Below the pieces are notes generated by a model. That model saw only the letters and a list, made by a program, of their open reading frames with translations, was not told where the DNA came from and made no database searches. A program made the translations under genes and the position numbers. Of a stretch of DNA of 64,000 bases, positions 11,701-25,203 are shown piece after piece. Where the stretch lies: contig LLEY01000160.1 in NCBI GenBank assembly GCA_001414485.1, positions 186,001 through 250,000 on the forward strand. The letters run 5' to 3'. The stretch comes from Calycina herbarum (lineage: Eukaryota > Ascomycota > Leotiomycetes > Helotiales > Pezizellaceae). Position 1 is the first letter of the stretch. Each line of letters begins with the position of its first letter.

Positions 11701-14700
11701 TAACTTATTCTCTAATAAGTTTATAGTTAAGAATCTTTTTAACTTTATATTTAGTATTTGAATTTACTAGTTAAATTTCTATAATTAGAGCTAGTAGTAC
11801 TCCTAGTAGTACTAGTTTAAGTAAGGATATATAGAATACTAGATAGATGTTTATTATTTAAGATAGTACTAATTTATAATTTAAAAGTCCTCTAACTCGT
11901 TTAATTTTAAATAGTCTAAGTTTTTTATAATCTAGTTTATTACTTAGTCTTTTTATATTAATATTTTTTTATACTAGGTAGACTTTATCTCTCTCTTTTA
12001 GTATTAGCTTCTAACTACGTCGTTTATTATAGTAGTATATATTTCTTTTAGCTATAAACTATAAATCCTCTATAAGTTCCTTATATAGCCTCTTAATTTT
12101 TAACACCTAAATATAAGTAAGCTAATTATTAATAGTTGTAGATAGTAGTTCTTAATATACTATTAGTTCGTACTTAAAGTTAGTATAGAATAGTATAATA
12201 AGTATTATTTCTATTACTAAACTATTATAAGTAAACTATACTAGAGGTAGTAGTTCTACCTAGTTGTTTTACTAGTAGTTTATATAATAACGAAGGTATA
12301 TTTCAACTATCTAATTTATTCGTTCGTTTCTTCTATTTATCTAAGAGTAAAAAGCTGTTAAAAGCTTCCTTTTTATACTTAATTATTCTATAAGAGCGAT
12401 CTAGAATTTAGAGGTAAAGAGTTTATCTCTATCTAGAGTATTTCTTCTAATAGTCTATATCTTAAGACTACTTCTTTAAGAAATATAAATACTAATTCCT
12501 TAGTTATACTTGATTCTATATATAGTATTAGAATTATATATTTCGTTAGTTATTCTATAATAACTAGGATTAAGTTATACTTAACTTCTATTATTAGATC
12601 TTTAGATTTTAATAATTTAATAATAAAATCCTAAGATACTAATCTCTAAGGTATCTATAGTATTAGAGTAGTATTTATCTGTTTATAAGAAGTATAGTAG
12701 AAAGCTTTATTCCTAGTATAGGTATTATATTCTACTATTACTTCCTTAACTAAAGCAGATAACCGATTAATATAGTAGTATTATCTTATTCTCTAGAGAG
12801 TTCGACGAATTCCCTAGTATTTATAAGCTAGTGTCGAATGATATTCTTTAATAAATTCTCTTATATATAACTTTAGAACTTATAACTTTCTATTTCTATA
12901 TCTTTCTCTATTATTACACTTATTTATAACGTAGTAAATATTAGTAAAATCTCTTCTCTAAACTAGGTTAGATAGTATATCTTCCTATTTAGCTAACTCT
13001 AGCTAATCTTTCTTCTATACCTGCTATATCTTTTCCTACTTAGGATCTTTATCTCTTATAATAGCGATTTTATAAATCGTAGAGGCTAAGTCTCTATTCT
13101 TAAGAGTTTTTAAGATAGTAATCTTCTTAAACTTCTTATTTCTCTTATATCTAGGTTTCTAGCTAAGAGTATTAGCTTAAGTATTTAACGTTCTTTTTAT
13201 ATAATAAATAATAATATTAAAACCTCTTAATATCTCTACCTATCTAGTTAACTGTCTAGTCGTAAGTTTCTTAGTTGTTATAAACGTCTTAAGGTTCTTA
13301 TAGTTAGATAGAACTATAACTTAGTATTTTACTAGCTATAAATAAATTCTCTAGTATTCTAAAGCTAATACTATAGTAAGTAATTCTTTGTCGAAGATAC
13401 TATAGTTTTATTATACTAGATTAAATATTTTAAAATAATATATAATAAGTATAAGTTTTCCTTTATTATTTAGTTATAGATAAATTATACCTACTACTAT
13501 GTCTAAAACGTCTATTTTAATTATACTAGGCTTATTTATATTAAAATCGTATAGAATAGGTTTTTCTATAAACTTTGCTTTAATCTTCTAAAAAGCGTTC
13601 TTAGCTTATTTATTCTATATAAACTTAATAGCCTTTTTTACTAGTACTAATATTAGTTTAGTAATCTTTATATAGCCTTAGATAAATAGATAGTAGAAGT
13701 TTATAAATCTAAGAAAGAACTATATATCTTTAATATTCTCTAGTAACTTCTAGTTTAATATGTCTTAGATCTTTACTAGATCTATTTCTATTTTCTCTAG
13801 ACTAAATACCTATTCTAAGAAAAGTGTCTAAGTTACTTTAAACTCGTATTTTAAAAGTTTTAAACAAGAGTTTACTTTTATAAGTCGTTGTAAAACTTCT
13901 TTAATATATCTCTTATATTCTTCTTCTTTTTCTAAGAAGATTAAGATATTATTTAAATAATAGATTACTATTACTTTTAAAAGATCTCTTAAAATATTAT
14001 TATTTTATCTCTAATATATAGCTAGTATATTATATAGTCTAAATAGTATAACTATATATTTATAAAGACCTAATAGTAAGGTAAATACTATCTTCTATTT
14101 ATCTCTAACTTTTATTTATATAAGTTTATAAGCGTTTTATTAATCTAGTTTCGTAAATCGTACTATCTTACTTAACTTATCTTATAAGTATTAGCTAGCT
14201 AGTAGTAGATAAGCGTTCTTAACTATAGTATAATTTACTTCTTAGTAATTAATATATACTCTTCTTTCTAGATCGTCTTTCTTCTTAATAATAAGTATAT
14301 TTAAGATAATTAGTAACTTAGCTTTCTTAATATATCTCTTCTTAATACCTTCTCTTATATAACTTTCTATTCTTTATAGGCTTTTCTAGTTATACGATCG
14401 AAGCTTCTACTTTAAGAGATAATAACTCTCTTTTAATTTAATCTTATAATCCTATAAGCGATGTTCTAGCAAGGCTCGTAAGTCTTCTAAGTTTTTAAAC
14501 AAAGCTTTAAATTCTCTATACTATATAGATATTTCGTTATTAACTGTCTTACTAACCTATAAAGGACTCTAGGTAAAGTGTTCTAGTGTCTTAGAAGAGG
14601 TAGCGCTAACCTCGTTCTAGCCTTATAGTTATAATTATAAACCTATATAATTATATTAACTAAAGATTATTTTCTAAGCTTTCTAGTTAATATCTAGATT

Positions 14701-17099
14701 ATGTTTTTAAATCTATAATATACTAAGTAATACTTCCTTACTTCCTATCTTAATAATATCGAATTATATATCTAAGTAGTATTCTTTAATATTAATTTTT
14801 ATTAGAATAGTCTACTAATTAATAACTCTATTCTAGTATATAACGTCTATTCTATTAACTACTCTTAGATAGTATAGCTTTATACTTTTAATTAGAACGT
14901 TTAGCTTCTTTAAAGCTACTAGAGAAAGGAAGTTATCTATTACTCCTAAGTCTATTATAACTCGTAACTCCTTTCCTTCTATTCTTATAGTTACTACTAA
15001 CTGTCTTTCTCTTAAAGTAGTGTCTAATTTTACTTTAATATATTAGACTTCGAATAATCGATTTTCTTAATTATATCTTCGTTCTTTCTTAGTCTTATAC
15101 TATAAAAATAATCTTACTCTTTCCTAGTCTACGTATACTACCTCGTATACTAATTAGTATTCTATAATTCCTATAGTCTTAGGAGTTCGTTCTATAAATC
15201 GTTTTAATAAGTTTCTATATCTATATTAAACTTATTTATAACTAGTCTTCTTAATAGTTTCTATAAACTATAGTTCTCCTTTATATAGATAATCTAAAGT
15301 AGCCTCTAGTATACTTATCTCTAGTTTAATATAATAAATATTAATATTCTTTTACTATTATCTTCTTTTAAAGAGCTTAGAAAGAATATCACCTTTTTAT
15401 TATTAAAAAAGGCTATCTTATATATTAGACTATCTTCTATAGTTTTTTTAAGTTCTAAAGGAGTTCTAATAAAACATTTCTCTATTAACTAGTCTAATAT
15501 AGTATATAGTTTATATTAAACCTATTTAATAGTTATTTCTTATAAGATCTTAGTAACTTATTATTTATCTTCTTTTAGTTAGTAAAATTCCTAGATTAGA
15601 GTAGTCTAGAGGTTTACTTAAATAACTCTAAATATCTACTAATCTTCTAATTCTTTAAATAATATTACTATTCCTTTCTCTACTCTTAATACCTAATATC
15701 TCTTATTAATTTCTAACTTATAGTCTTAACTAGGTAGGTAGGTAGTAATGTCTAACTTTAGATATCTATTATATTTATCGAATCCTTCTAGGTAATACTA
15801 CTACTATTTAGTAATATTATTCTTTAGGCTAGTAACCGTCTATAAATCTCTCTCCTCTAAGTAGTTATTTAATACTACCTATTCTAGTCCTAGTTCTTTA
15901 AATTCAGTAGTTTCTCTTCTAGTTATAAGACTAACTATTATTACTCGGTCTTATTTATTCTAAACAATCGTATAAGTAGTTAAAACTATAGAGTTGATTC
16001 CCTAAGTAGAATATAGGCTCTAAAAATCAGGTTTATAGTTTTCTATATATACCTATCTATTCTCTCTCTTATAAGTTCTAATAAATGCTTATATTTTATC
16101 TTATTTAGACTTATATATTCTTAGATCTATCTCTAATAAGTTAGATACTAATTCTAATAACTCTAATAAACTTATTAATAGTAATACTTTATATTCTATT
16201 TAAAGAGGTAATTTATAATATATTTCTAACTATATATTATAATATTCTTTAAGTAGAGGATTCTTATTATTATTAGTATTCTATACCTTACTAACTTATA
16301 ACTTAATTCCTTCGTTTAATAGTATATATATAGTATCTACTATTATATTTACAGCGTCTGTTTTAATCTACGTACTATATCCTCTAGCCTCGAGCTCTCT
16401 GTCTATAAGTTGGATTTTATTAAGTAAAGCTACTTCTTTTTAGACTATAGTATTAACCTACTCTTTCTCTTTTAAGTCTTTCTTCTTACTATACTTATTT
16501 ACTCTATAACTAGAAAGGCTATAGTTATAATATAAGTTCTACTTATATTAACGATTTTACTCTTCTTAAGAAAGTCCTTCTTTTCTTAGAAAGGTTTTCT
16601 TCTATATAGCGTTACCTTCTTACTATACTTAGTATAAGAGTGTTTCTACTTTTCTAACTCTTTACTCTTCTTCTTATATCTAGGGTTACTCTTCTTAAAT
16701 TTATATAAGTGGTTATCTAATTAGATAACTTCCTTAATTATATCTATAATAGTTAAGAACTATATATTCTATTTAGCTATTTCTTTATAAATATGTATTT
16801 TTAATCCTTTATAGAAGAGTTCTATAAAAGCGATAGTATTCTATTCTAATTTCGTTCTATAATATTAGAATTTATTAGTATAATCTATTACTAATCTAGT
16901 TTAGTATAAATCTAAAAGCTTATATATAGTAGTTTAGATAACGTTGAAGTCTTTAAAGACTTTTCTAATAGTTGTTTTAAATCCTTTCTAAGATTTAAAT
17001 ATAATCTTAGTTAATTCTATCTTTCTATCTTTATTCTTATTTTTAAAGAAATTCTTAAGATATATCTAAGCCTATTCTAATACTAATCCTCTTAGATAG

Positions 17100-17104
17100 A
17101 AGAT
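17100..17104. repeat. Target-site duplication AAGAT, left copy
   Basis: AAGAT directly precedes the left LTR and recurs at 23,576-23,580 directly after the right LTR. The empty site is visible in the related copy near 9,883 (GTAGAAGATAGCGAAGATAG). Confidence 0.9.
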
Positions 17105-17423
17105 TATAACGGCACGAAACAGATAATACTATAAAAGAGGTATATAGAAGTGCGTTCCGTAGAATAACATACTTGGATACTAGGCTCTAAACACGAAGGA
17201 AAAGATCAAATTAACCTTTCCTAATACTAAGGGTAAAGGCATCTATATACAAAAGGGTTCAGACAATAACAATAGACTCGGAGGTCTGAACTAGACATTC
17301 CGATACTTAAATACGTAATCCTTATATTCTACTTAACCCTTAGCATTCCTATACCCTAAACCGTATCCTATCTAGTACATACACAACCTTAGCAACTCTT
17401 ATTCTTAATAGCGGGCTATTATA
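17105..17423 (-). repeat. 3' LTR of the 6.5-kb Gypsy element
   Basis: Plus-strand ends are TATAACGGCACG and GGGCTATTATA, 319 bp, the same length as its partner. The expected TG..CA ends read TA..TA, consistent with RIP. Confidence 0.9.
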
Positions 17424-20400
17424 TCCCTCTCTCTTAAAAAAGACTCGTCCCTAAGGCTTCGTATTATAGTCAGGGCGGTATCGGGGTTGTTTTTAGTAGT
17501 AACTCGGTTGTTAGTTCTTGTCTACCTCCTATACTTAGATCTATTCAGAGAGGAGTTAGGGCAGTCCTAGTTCGTCTAGATATTTGGTATAGAAGTCCCT
17601 TAGAAGGTATAGCAAACCTTAAAAATTATTAGTAGGATACTAGGTAGGGTCTATATCGTAACTAACCTATCTGACCTAGTATTATAGTTGTCTCCTAAAA
17701 AGTCTACTACCGAGAATTTCTTAAACTTCCTATTCTTATATACTCTAAACGATTTCTAGGGGTAGCTCTAGGGCTTCTTATCTAGGTAGGGGGGTATTCG
17801 GATCTTTAGATAGTACGTCCGCAGCGAAAATATTATAGATCAATAATCCTTCTAGGAGTTTTAGTCTATAAGAGTGTCCTACACGTTCTAGTATTTTAAA
17901 GAGTCTAGTCTACTGTTCAGCTAGCTTTCAGCTAGGTCGATTTATCCTAAGATTCTTAGTCGATAAGTAAACTCTATTACCAACGTCCTAGTCGATAGCT
18001 CTTCGGTACTAATTCGTACTATCTTACATTCTCTACTAGGCTTTGCTTATATTATCTTTGGCTACGTTCTAGGCAGAGTGTATACATGTGGCTATCTTAA
18101 CTACCTTATTATAATTTAGTCGTTCCTAGGGAATAGAGGTCCTAGGAGTATTCTAATCCTACGAGGTTCGCGAATTCAGCCTGAACTTAAGCTAATAAGA
18201 GGTTATACTAATAGACGAGTATAGAAGAGTTATTTATACTCTGTCTATAAGAGGGATCAACTTACTCTAGTTATCCTGATAGTAGGTTACGAAAGGCCTC
18301 AGCCTCTAATTAATATATCGGTTTATAATCTCTATCTAACTATCTATTTATTTATAGTAAGCTATAGAGAGCTTAAGCTTAACACCGATAATACGACAGA
18401 ATTCCGTCTAAAAAGCTAAGACGAATTAAGGTCCTCTATCAGACGTAATCGATTTAAGGCAGTAACTAAAACGATAGATCTATTATATAAAAAACTAGGC
18501 TAATCCTCTAGTATTGATAGTAGAGTAGCAGGGAATAGACACCGAATCCTTTCCGAGGTAGTTAATAAATACTAGTATAGTATTATATCTATGCTTATCC
18601 TTTAGAAATAACTTAAAGTCTATATATATATACTATATCGGGTAATCTAGTACTAGTAGTAGGTAGAGGAATCCTTATTGTTTAGTCTGTTAAGGATAAG
18701 AGTATCTACAAGCTCGGCAGTTAGCCACGTATAGCTTATAGTCCGAACCTATGCCGACCTAGTAGTAGGCGGATACTAGTAACTAGTATATCTTTCGAGT
18801 ACTTAGGTAAGCACTAGATACTTAGTCGTAGGCTTCTCGGATCAGATTCGTATAGAGTTTAGTGTTTCTTTCGATATAAAGCCGTTCTCTAAACAGGAGT
18901 AAATTGTCAGACGAGATAGTATAACTATTCTTAAGTTCTCTACGTTCCTTCTCGAATAATTATATATTAGCTGTCCTTAGCTTTTAAATCAGATCCGATC
19001 TAGACCTAGGGATGATATCTAACTTAATTATAGAAAGGGATATTACTTAAAAGGTCTAAGCAAGGTCGGCGTTGATTCGGGGGTTAAGCCTAATAGGTCT
19101 GAGAAGAGTATGCGAGCAGCTGTCTAACTTAACTTAATCTTATATTCTAATATCTTACTCCTATCTAGTTAGTATATCCACCTTTTAATTGTTCTTTCTA
19201 GACGTAAATCAGATCTAGAAATTAAAGTCGGAGAGGAATTCTATCTATTATACTTGCTTAGAAGTAAGCAGCTTTATTATTATAAAGTATTCTAAGAATC
19301 TATAGTCTAAGAAGACGTCGATATAGTTCTAACACGATATAAGCTCGGGTCGCTATTTTCTAAACGCTTCTATAATTATAAACAGTTCCTTGTTATAGAT
19401 TTCCTAGTTTATTTCATATCCGACTAGGACGTGGGAATAGAAACCTATAGGATACTAACGATTACTATGTTATTAAGAGAATATGTCTACTATCACTCTA
19501 TTAGAAGAGTCTGTCTCTAGCTTCGTAGGATATTCAAGGTCGAAGTAGTATAAGGCTTAAACTAAGAGTAGCTAGGTCTATAATTCTTTAAAAGCTTCTT
19601 CGCATTCAGGTGTCTACTAAAACGGCTCCGAAGACCGTGTTATAGTAGTCAAGGGTTTTACGATTTTGCCGAAGTTCTCGATAAATTATCTATAGAATCT
19701 ATAAAAGCCTAGATAAGACTTCACACCTATTATAGTGCTAGGTCGGACCTAGTTTTATAGAGGTTCTACTTTCTCAGGGTCTACTTCGAGTCCTTTCGTA
19801 GTTAATATATAACCGAGATATTTAACTTAGGTAATACTAAATTCGCTTTTCTTAATATCTACTTAGAGTCCTGCTTCTCAGAGCCGATTCAAGACCTTCC
19901 TAACTTGTTCCTTATATTCTTCGATACTATCTAAATAAATTAATATATTATCTAGGTAAGTAATATAGAAGTTATCTAGATATTCGATTAAGACGTTGTT
20001 TATATAACGTTAGTAGGTAGCGGGTCTATTATAGAGTCTAAAAGAAAGGACCTTATATTTATATATTCTATACCTAGTTCTAAACGTGGTTATCTCTTCT
20101 AAGTCTAGGTCTATTCAGATATAATAGAAAGCTTAACGTATATCTAACTTAGTAAAGATCTTAGCTTTCCTTAATCTTAAAAGGAGTTCGTCGATATAAG
20201 GAATTAGGTAGGGGTCGTTTTAGGTAAGAGTATTCAGCTTCTGATAATCGATATAAAACCGTAGCTTATCGCTATTAGGCTTTTTAACAAAGAGTACTAG
20301 TAAGGTAAAAGGACTATTACTATTGACGATAAATCCTTTATTTAAATTATTAATAAGATACTCTTTCGTCGCTTATAGCTCTACAGTTGACTGTTAATAT

Positions 20401-23256
20401 AGTAGGGAGTAGGAGGTAGGAAGAGGTTCGTTTAAGGTGATTTTATAGTCGTATACGTAGTAAGGGGGAAGTTTATCCAAGGCTGCTTTTAAGAACATAT
20501 CCTAGAACAACGTGTAATATTAAGGGAGTCGGGACTATATCAGGTCTATAGTCTTAGTATTATCTAAGGGTAGAGCTAATCTTTCGTTAATAATCCGATC
20601 TAATTCGTAGATACTTGTTATAAAGAACTCGGTATTAGGTCGCTTTATATTAAAATGTAAAGCATTTATACTTATTTTACTAATAAAAGAGTGTAGGGTC
20701 CGATCTATCTAAGCTATACTAACAGGTCGGAGGGTATTCGGAGCAGAGTCGGAGGGGCAGATGTCGGGAGTTAATATTGTAGATAATAGTAATAACTTAG
20801 CTAAGAGCTTACTATTCCTTTACTTTTCATCTTAATAGAGGGCGTGATCTCTTCGGTTCATATCCGACTATATATTTAAATAAGACTTCTAGTTCTAGCT
20901 AGAAGTTAGAGAAAGTAAGATTTCCTTTCCGAAGTAAGGAGTTGGTAGGGTTTCAGCTAGCTAAATAAGTTAATTCCTAGTAGAGTTAAAGAGAATATTA
21001 AAATGTTTTAACTATTTATTTCTAATAATTAGGTCTTATTATCTAAGGTCTAGGACGATAAAGGGGCAGTTTCAGATACGACGTCGATCTAGGTTCAAAT
21101 ATAGTTATATAAACTATGTTGCTTTACTCTTAATACTACTATCGTATCTACAAATAAGCACTAAGTAGGGTAGTTTTCGAATCTATATACCTAACAATTA
21201 GGATAGCTATAGAGCTAGAGGTCGATTTAAAAATAGAAATCTATTCACTCCTATATCTATTAAGGCTCGAGTTTTAACACCGTATCTATATATACTAAGT
21301 ATTATATTCGTAAGGAATTAGTTTCCTCCTATAAGTCTAGAAAGGTCGAGATTCGATAGATTACATTTGCGTAAGCCTAGGAAGGAGTCTTTACCTAGGC
21401 TACCTCGTTTTCCCTCTAATTCGAGGCAGAACCGGGGTACTTTACAAGGACTTATAGGTTATCTTCGTCCGCTTTTTAGACTATTTCTTTAATACTAGGT
21501 AGCTGAGAGCAGTCGGTTTTGTAGTACCTAGGCTTACTACAGTAGTAGCACGTCGTACTAGCTAGGACTCGGTCCAGAGTCTTTTAGCGTTCGCTAGTAG
21601 GGGTGGTTTTAAATATCCTTAAAGTAGTCTAAACAGTAGGGAAGGATCCGCTTATAGGTAGTGAGGGTTTCGGTGTTAAACTAGATAAGGATTGAAAAGT
21701 AGTCTTTTTAACCGAAGTGTTTATACTAACTGGCTTAGTCGTATTAGCTGTATATAACTCAGCGTTTCAGCGTCGTTCCTTATCTAGAGCTAGGAGATCT
21801 ACTACTATTTCAACAAAGTTATAATTCCAACGTCTCTTAAGTATAGCGGCCGAGTTTCGTAGCTATAGTGTAATTTTCTCCTATATATAGAAGAATCGTT
21901 CTAACTCTAGTATCTCTCTAAGTATAGCTATACTCGAAAAGCGACCTCTGAAGTTAGCAAACGTTTCTCCTACGTAATCTTTTCTACCTATCTACAAGGC
22001 CTAGAAAGCGTTCTATATATCCTCTATCTCGTATCCAGTTAAGAAATATAAATCTAAAAGTTTAATTATATCTTAATAATCGTAGAAAGTAATATAAATC
22101 GACTCGGACTAGTATCAGGGCTTAAGGTAGTTCCTAGCGATTCTAGTAGTTGTTCCCTAGATAAGGGCTTTTCGAGTTAGACTTATATTATAATAATCGG
22201 CATTTACTAGAAGTCTATCACGTACTAATATCTTCTATTATTAGTATATAGGTAATATACCGTCGTCTAAAGGTTTAATTTTTTCCGTGATTTTGCTTTT
22301 AGTAGGTCGGAGGGTATTCGGACTATATTCGGGGTTATATAGGGTGGTCTGCTATTGAGGGAAGGTATTAAGGGCAGGTTCGCTTCTTAAGTGTTGCTGG
22401 AATCGCTTAGAATCAGTAACACGTGATCTAGAACATTCTAGAATTGCAAATTTGTATATAAATACATCCTTTCTCTTCCTCTATTTAAAAGGTTCGAGGT
22501 ATAATTCAAAAGCATTTTTTCAACATTAAGCGAAAAGGGTCTGGTATAGTGCTTAGAATAGAAGGAGAGTTATAGTCGGTTTCAGGTCGAGAAGGTTAAG
22601 AGACTCTAGTTTATTCTTAGAGTTCTTTTATAATAGATTCCAACTATCTAAACCGATAGTTATTATTTCGAAGTTCTTCTTCTAATTCTTATACTATACT
22701 CTATATCTCGTCTATATTAGAAAAGTCTCGTAGGTCTCTAAGGTTTCGGGCTAGGCCCTTGCCTTTATTGTTCCTTAACTTTTTAGGTTTAGGTATACGA
22801 GTGCGGTTCGGTACGTATTCAGAGAGGGGCCTACTGGTTTCCCTAGTAGGTTGCTTAACACTCTCTAGCGGAGCTTAGAAGGGACCTGGGGTCGCTCCTT
22901 GGTTTAATATACTCGATATCGTTAAGAGGGGTTTAGAGGTAGATTCGGGAGCCTTCTAGGTAACTTAATATCGACTTTCCGAACCTTATATAGCAATCCC
23001 TATACAGAGAGGGTTATTTAAAGTCTTAGGAATCCTTAGCGTCTTCTACTTCCTTAACGTATTAGAGGATACGCTTTTTACTAGCTGACTAATAGATATT
23101 AAACCCTGATATCACTAGCTGTCTATAAACTAGCAATTTAAGGTTGTCGTTATACTAATCTAAATCTAGGCCGAATCGAATTTAATATAGGACGTTAACG
23201 CACTTAGTAAGATATTATAATAGACCGTCCCCGGTAAGAAGAATTTAATCTTTTAA

Positions 23257-23575
23257 TATAATAGCACGAAACAGATAATACTATAAAAGAGGTATATAGA
23301 AGTGCGTTCCGTAGAATAACATGCTTAGATACTAGGCTCTAAATACAAAGGAAAAGATCAAATTAACCTTTCCCGATACTAAGAGTAAAGGCATCTATAT
23401 ACAAAAGGGTTCGGATAATAATAATAGACTCGGAGGTCTAAACCGGACATTCTAATACTCGAATACGTAATCCTTATATTCCACTTAACCCTTGGCATTC
23501 CTATACCCTGAACCGTATCCTATCTGGTACGTATATAACCTTAGTAACTCTTATTCTTAATAGCGGGCTATTATA
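23257..23575 (-). repeat. 5' LTR of the 6.5-kb Gypsy element
   Basis: Starts TATAATAGCACG and ends GGGCTATTATA, 319 bp, followed by target duplication AAGAT (23,576-23,580). The leader inside it (reverse complement TTAAAAGATTAAATTCTTC, later GGGGACGGTCTATTATAATA) matches the leader of the gag-only element. Confidence 0.9.
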
Positions 23576-24541
23576 AAGATAGTAAAGATAGTTTACGAAT
23601 TATAATTACCTTTGAATTTATTAAAATTAAAGTTAAAGTAGATATCTATTTAGAGAAGAAATAAGTCGAGTTTCTTATACTTCTTATAATACGTATCTAG
23701 TATCTTAACTTTAATAGACTTAAGTGCTTCGACTTTATAGAGCTTAGAGACGTCTAGTATACTAACATTGTCGTCGTTCCTAGGTAGCTATATACTAGCA
23801 GGTATTCTTCTAGTAACACTTCTAGATATTCCTATAACGTTGACTCGACTAGTATTTAAGCTAGCTACGGCGGAGGTTGCTAGGGCTATAGCGACTAAAC
23901 TTCTAAGTAGGTGCTCAAAGTATAATAAAACTCTATATAAACTAAATAAAGGTAACTAAGTCTCGAAGGTTAGTATATAGATAAGAAGTATAGATATACT
24001 AGGTTATTTACTTAAAAGTAAACTTATTACTTATATTAAAGATATTAAATAAGATAATAAGATTAATAACTAAAGTTAAGTATAAAGCTCCTATCTAGAT
24101 AGTAGACGTACTAGTATATATAGAACTCTTCGTACTATCTAGATCTCTATATAAGTATAGATCTCTAGATTCTTATAGATCCTCTATAGGATCTAATAGA
24201 ATCTATTACGTAACTTCCAACGGTTATCTAATAGTAAGATCCTAGAATACCTAAATACCTTCGTATTACTAATTCCCTTCTATATTACCTTCTATTTCCT
24301 AGATAACGTGTCTTATTCTATTAGAGCGCTGTCTAAACTACTTACTACGTATAACGTGATTCGTAATACTTTAATATTATAGCTTAGGGATTAAAAGATA
24401 CTAAGCTAGCTCCGCGGAATCTAGCCTAGGCGTTTTAGACTATTATTAATTCTAAATACACTGTTTTAAAGACGAGAAAGAACTCGACCTTAGTAATATA
24501 GTTAATATAAGCTTTAATAAAAGTCTTAATTTAGCGATTAT

Positions 24542-24546
24542 ATACC
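24542..24546. repeat. Target-site duplication ATACC, left copy
   Basis: ATACC precedes the left LTR and recurs at 27,201-27,205 after the right LTR, inside the interrupted transposase. Confidence 0.9.
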
Positions 24547-24821
24547 TGTGATAGAACCATCAGGAATTGATCGGAATTGGAATTGCCGAGTCTACGTGCC
24601 GAATGGGATACGATACGGATGTTGTTTTAGGTTTTGGAAAAGCCAGATGGCTTCCGGACTTACTATTGTCCGAACCTCTTGTAAATAGCTGCCTCCTCTC
24701 TATCGGGAAAGACCAATTTGGTCTTTTCCTTCGTATTAGAGCCTAGTATTCGGATATGTCATTCTATCGAACGCACTTCCATATGCCTCTTTTGTAGTAG
24801 TATCCGTTTCGTGCCGTTACA
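24547..24821 (+). repeat. 5' LTR of the gag-only element
   Basis: 275 bp, starts TGTGATAGAACC and ends CGTGCCGTTACA. It differs from the 3' LTR at three visible sites (TTTTAGG/TTTCAGG, ATTGTCC/ATTATCC, CGTATTA/CGTATCA). Confidence 0.92.
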
Positions 24822-25203
24822 TTAAAAGACCAAATTCGACTCCGCCGGGGACGGCCTGTTATAATATCTCACTCGAGCGCGCCGGCGTACCTGCTTCGAA
24901 TACGATTCGGCCTAGATTCGGATCAGTATATCGACAACCTTAAATAGCCAGGTAATCAGAGACCACCTGGACGGCCAGTGACACCGGGGTTTGGTGTCTG
25001 AACAGTTAGCTGGTAAAATCGTAGGCGATTCTTACGTTGATGGGGGTGGAATATGCTAAGTGTTCCCGAGACTCCTAATAACCCTCTCTGTGTAGGGATT
25101 GCTACACAAGATACGGACAGTCGACGATATACAGTCACCCGGAAGGCTCCCGCATCTACCCCTTAACCCCCCCCCCCCCCCCTTTTTCGAATCGACATAC
25201 GAC

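Larger units (their letters stand above)
17105..23575 (-). mobile_element. Complete Ty3/Gypsy retrotransposon, 6,471 bp, RIP-mutated
   Basis: Two 319-bp LTRs (17,105-17,423 and 23,257-23,575) bound a 5.8-kb interior. Orientation is minus: a purine tract (AAGAGAGAGGGA, plus strand 17,424-17,435) abuts the left LTR, and gag lies near the right LTR. The gag zinc knuckle is at 21,509-21,550 (CYYC-4-Y-4-C, His changed to Tyr). Reverse transcriptase lies at about 19,700-20,400: SFRLYNRPATY, then YLDNILIYLDS, equivalent to the Gypsy LPFGLxNAPATF and YLDDILIYS motifs with a RIP-type Asp-to-Asn change and an in-frame TAA. GC content is clearly above the older host element but codons are still broken. 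The LTRs differ at roughly 30 sites, all transitions. Its U5, LTR end and leader match the gag-only element at 24,547-27,200. Confidence 0.9.
11750..24368 (-). mobile_element. Large Ty3/Gypsy element, RIP-degraded, split by a second element
   Basis: Reading leftwards: 5' LTR from 24,368 (TATTACGAATCACG) to about 24,000; gag at about 23,990-23,581, resuming at 17,099-16,480 after a 6.5-kb insertion; protease region about 16,400-14,700; reverse transcriptase about 14,700-13,850, where FRLYNILA is followed by VIYYLNNILIF, the YxDD region with Asp changed to Asn; RNase H and integrase further left; and an integrase C-terminal GPY/F-like module at about 12,000-11,895 (KNLDYLKL). Stops are dense, mostly TAA/TAG at expected Gln positions. 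No 3' LTR can be paired with confidence. The right LTR lies within the 3' part of a Fot1-like transposase, so this element inserted into that transposon or replaced part of it. Confidence 0.75.

Noticed and set aside
24822..24860. tRNA-primed primer-binding site after the 5' LTR of the gag-only element
   Set aside because: The sequence starting TTAAAAGACC lacks the usual TGG start; self-priming or internal-tRNA priming remains possible but cannot be shown here.
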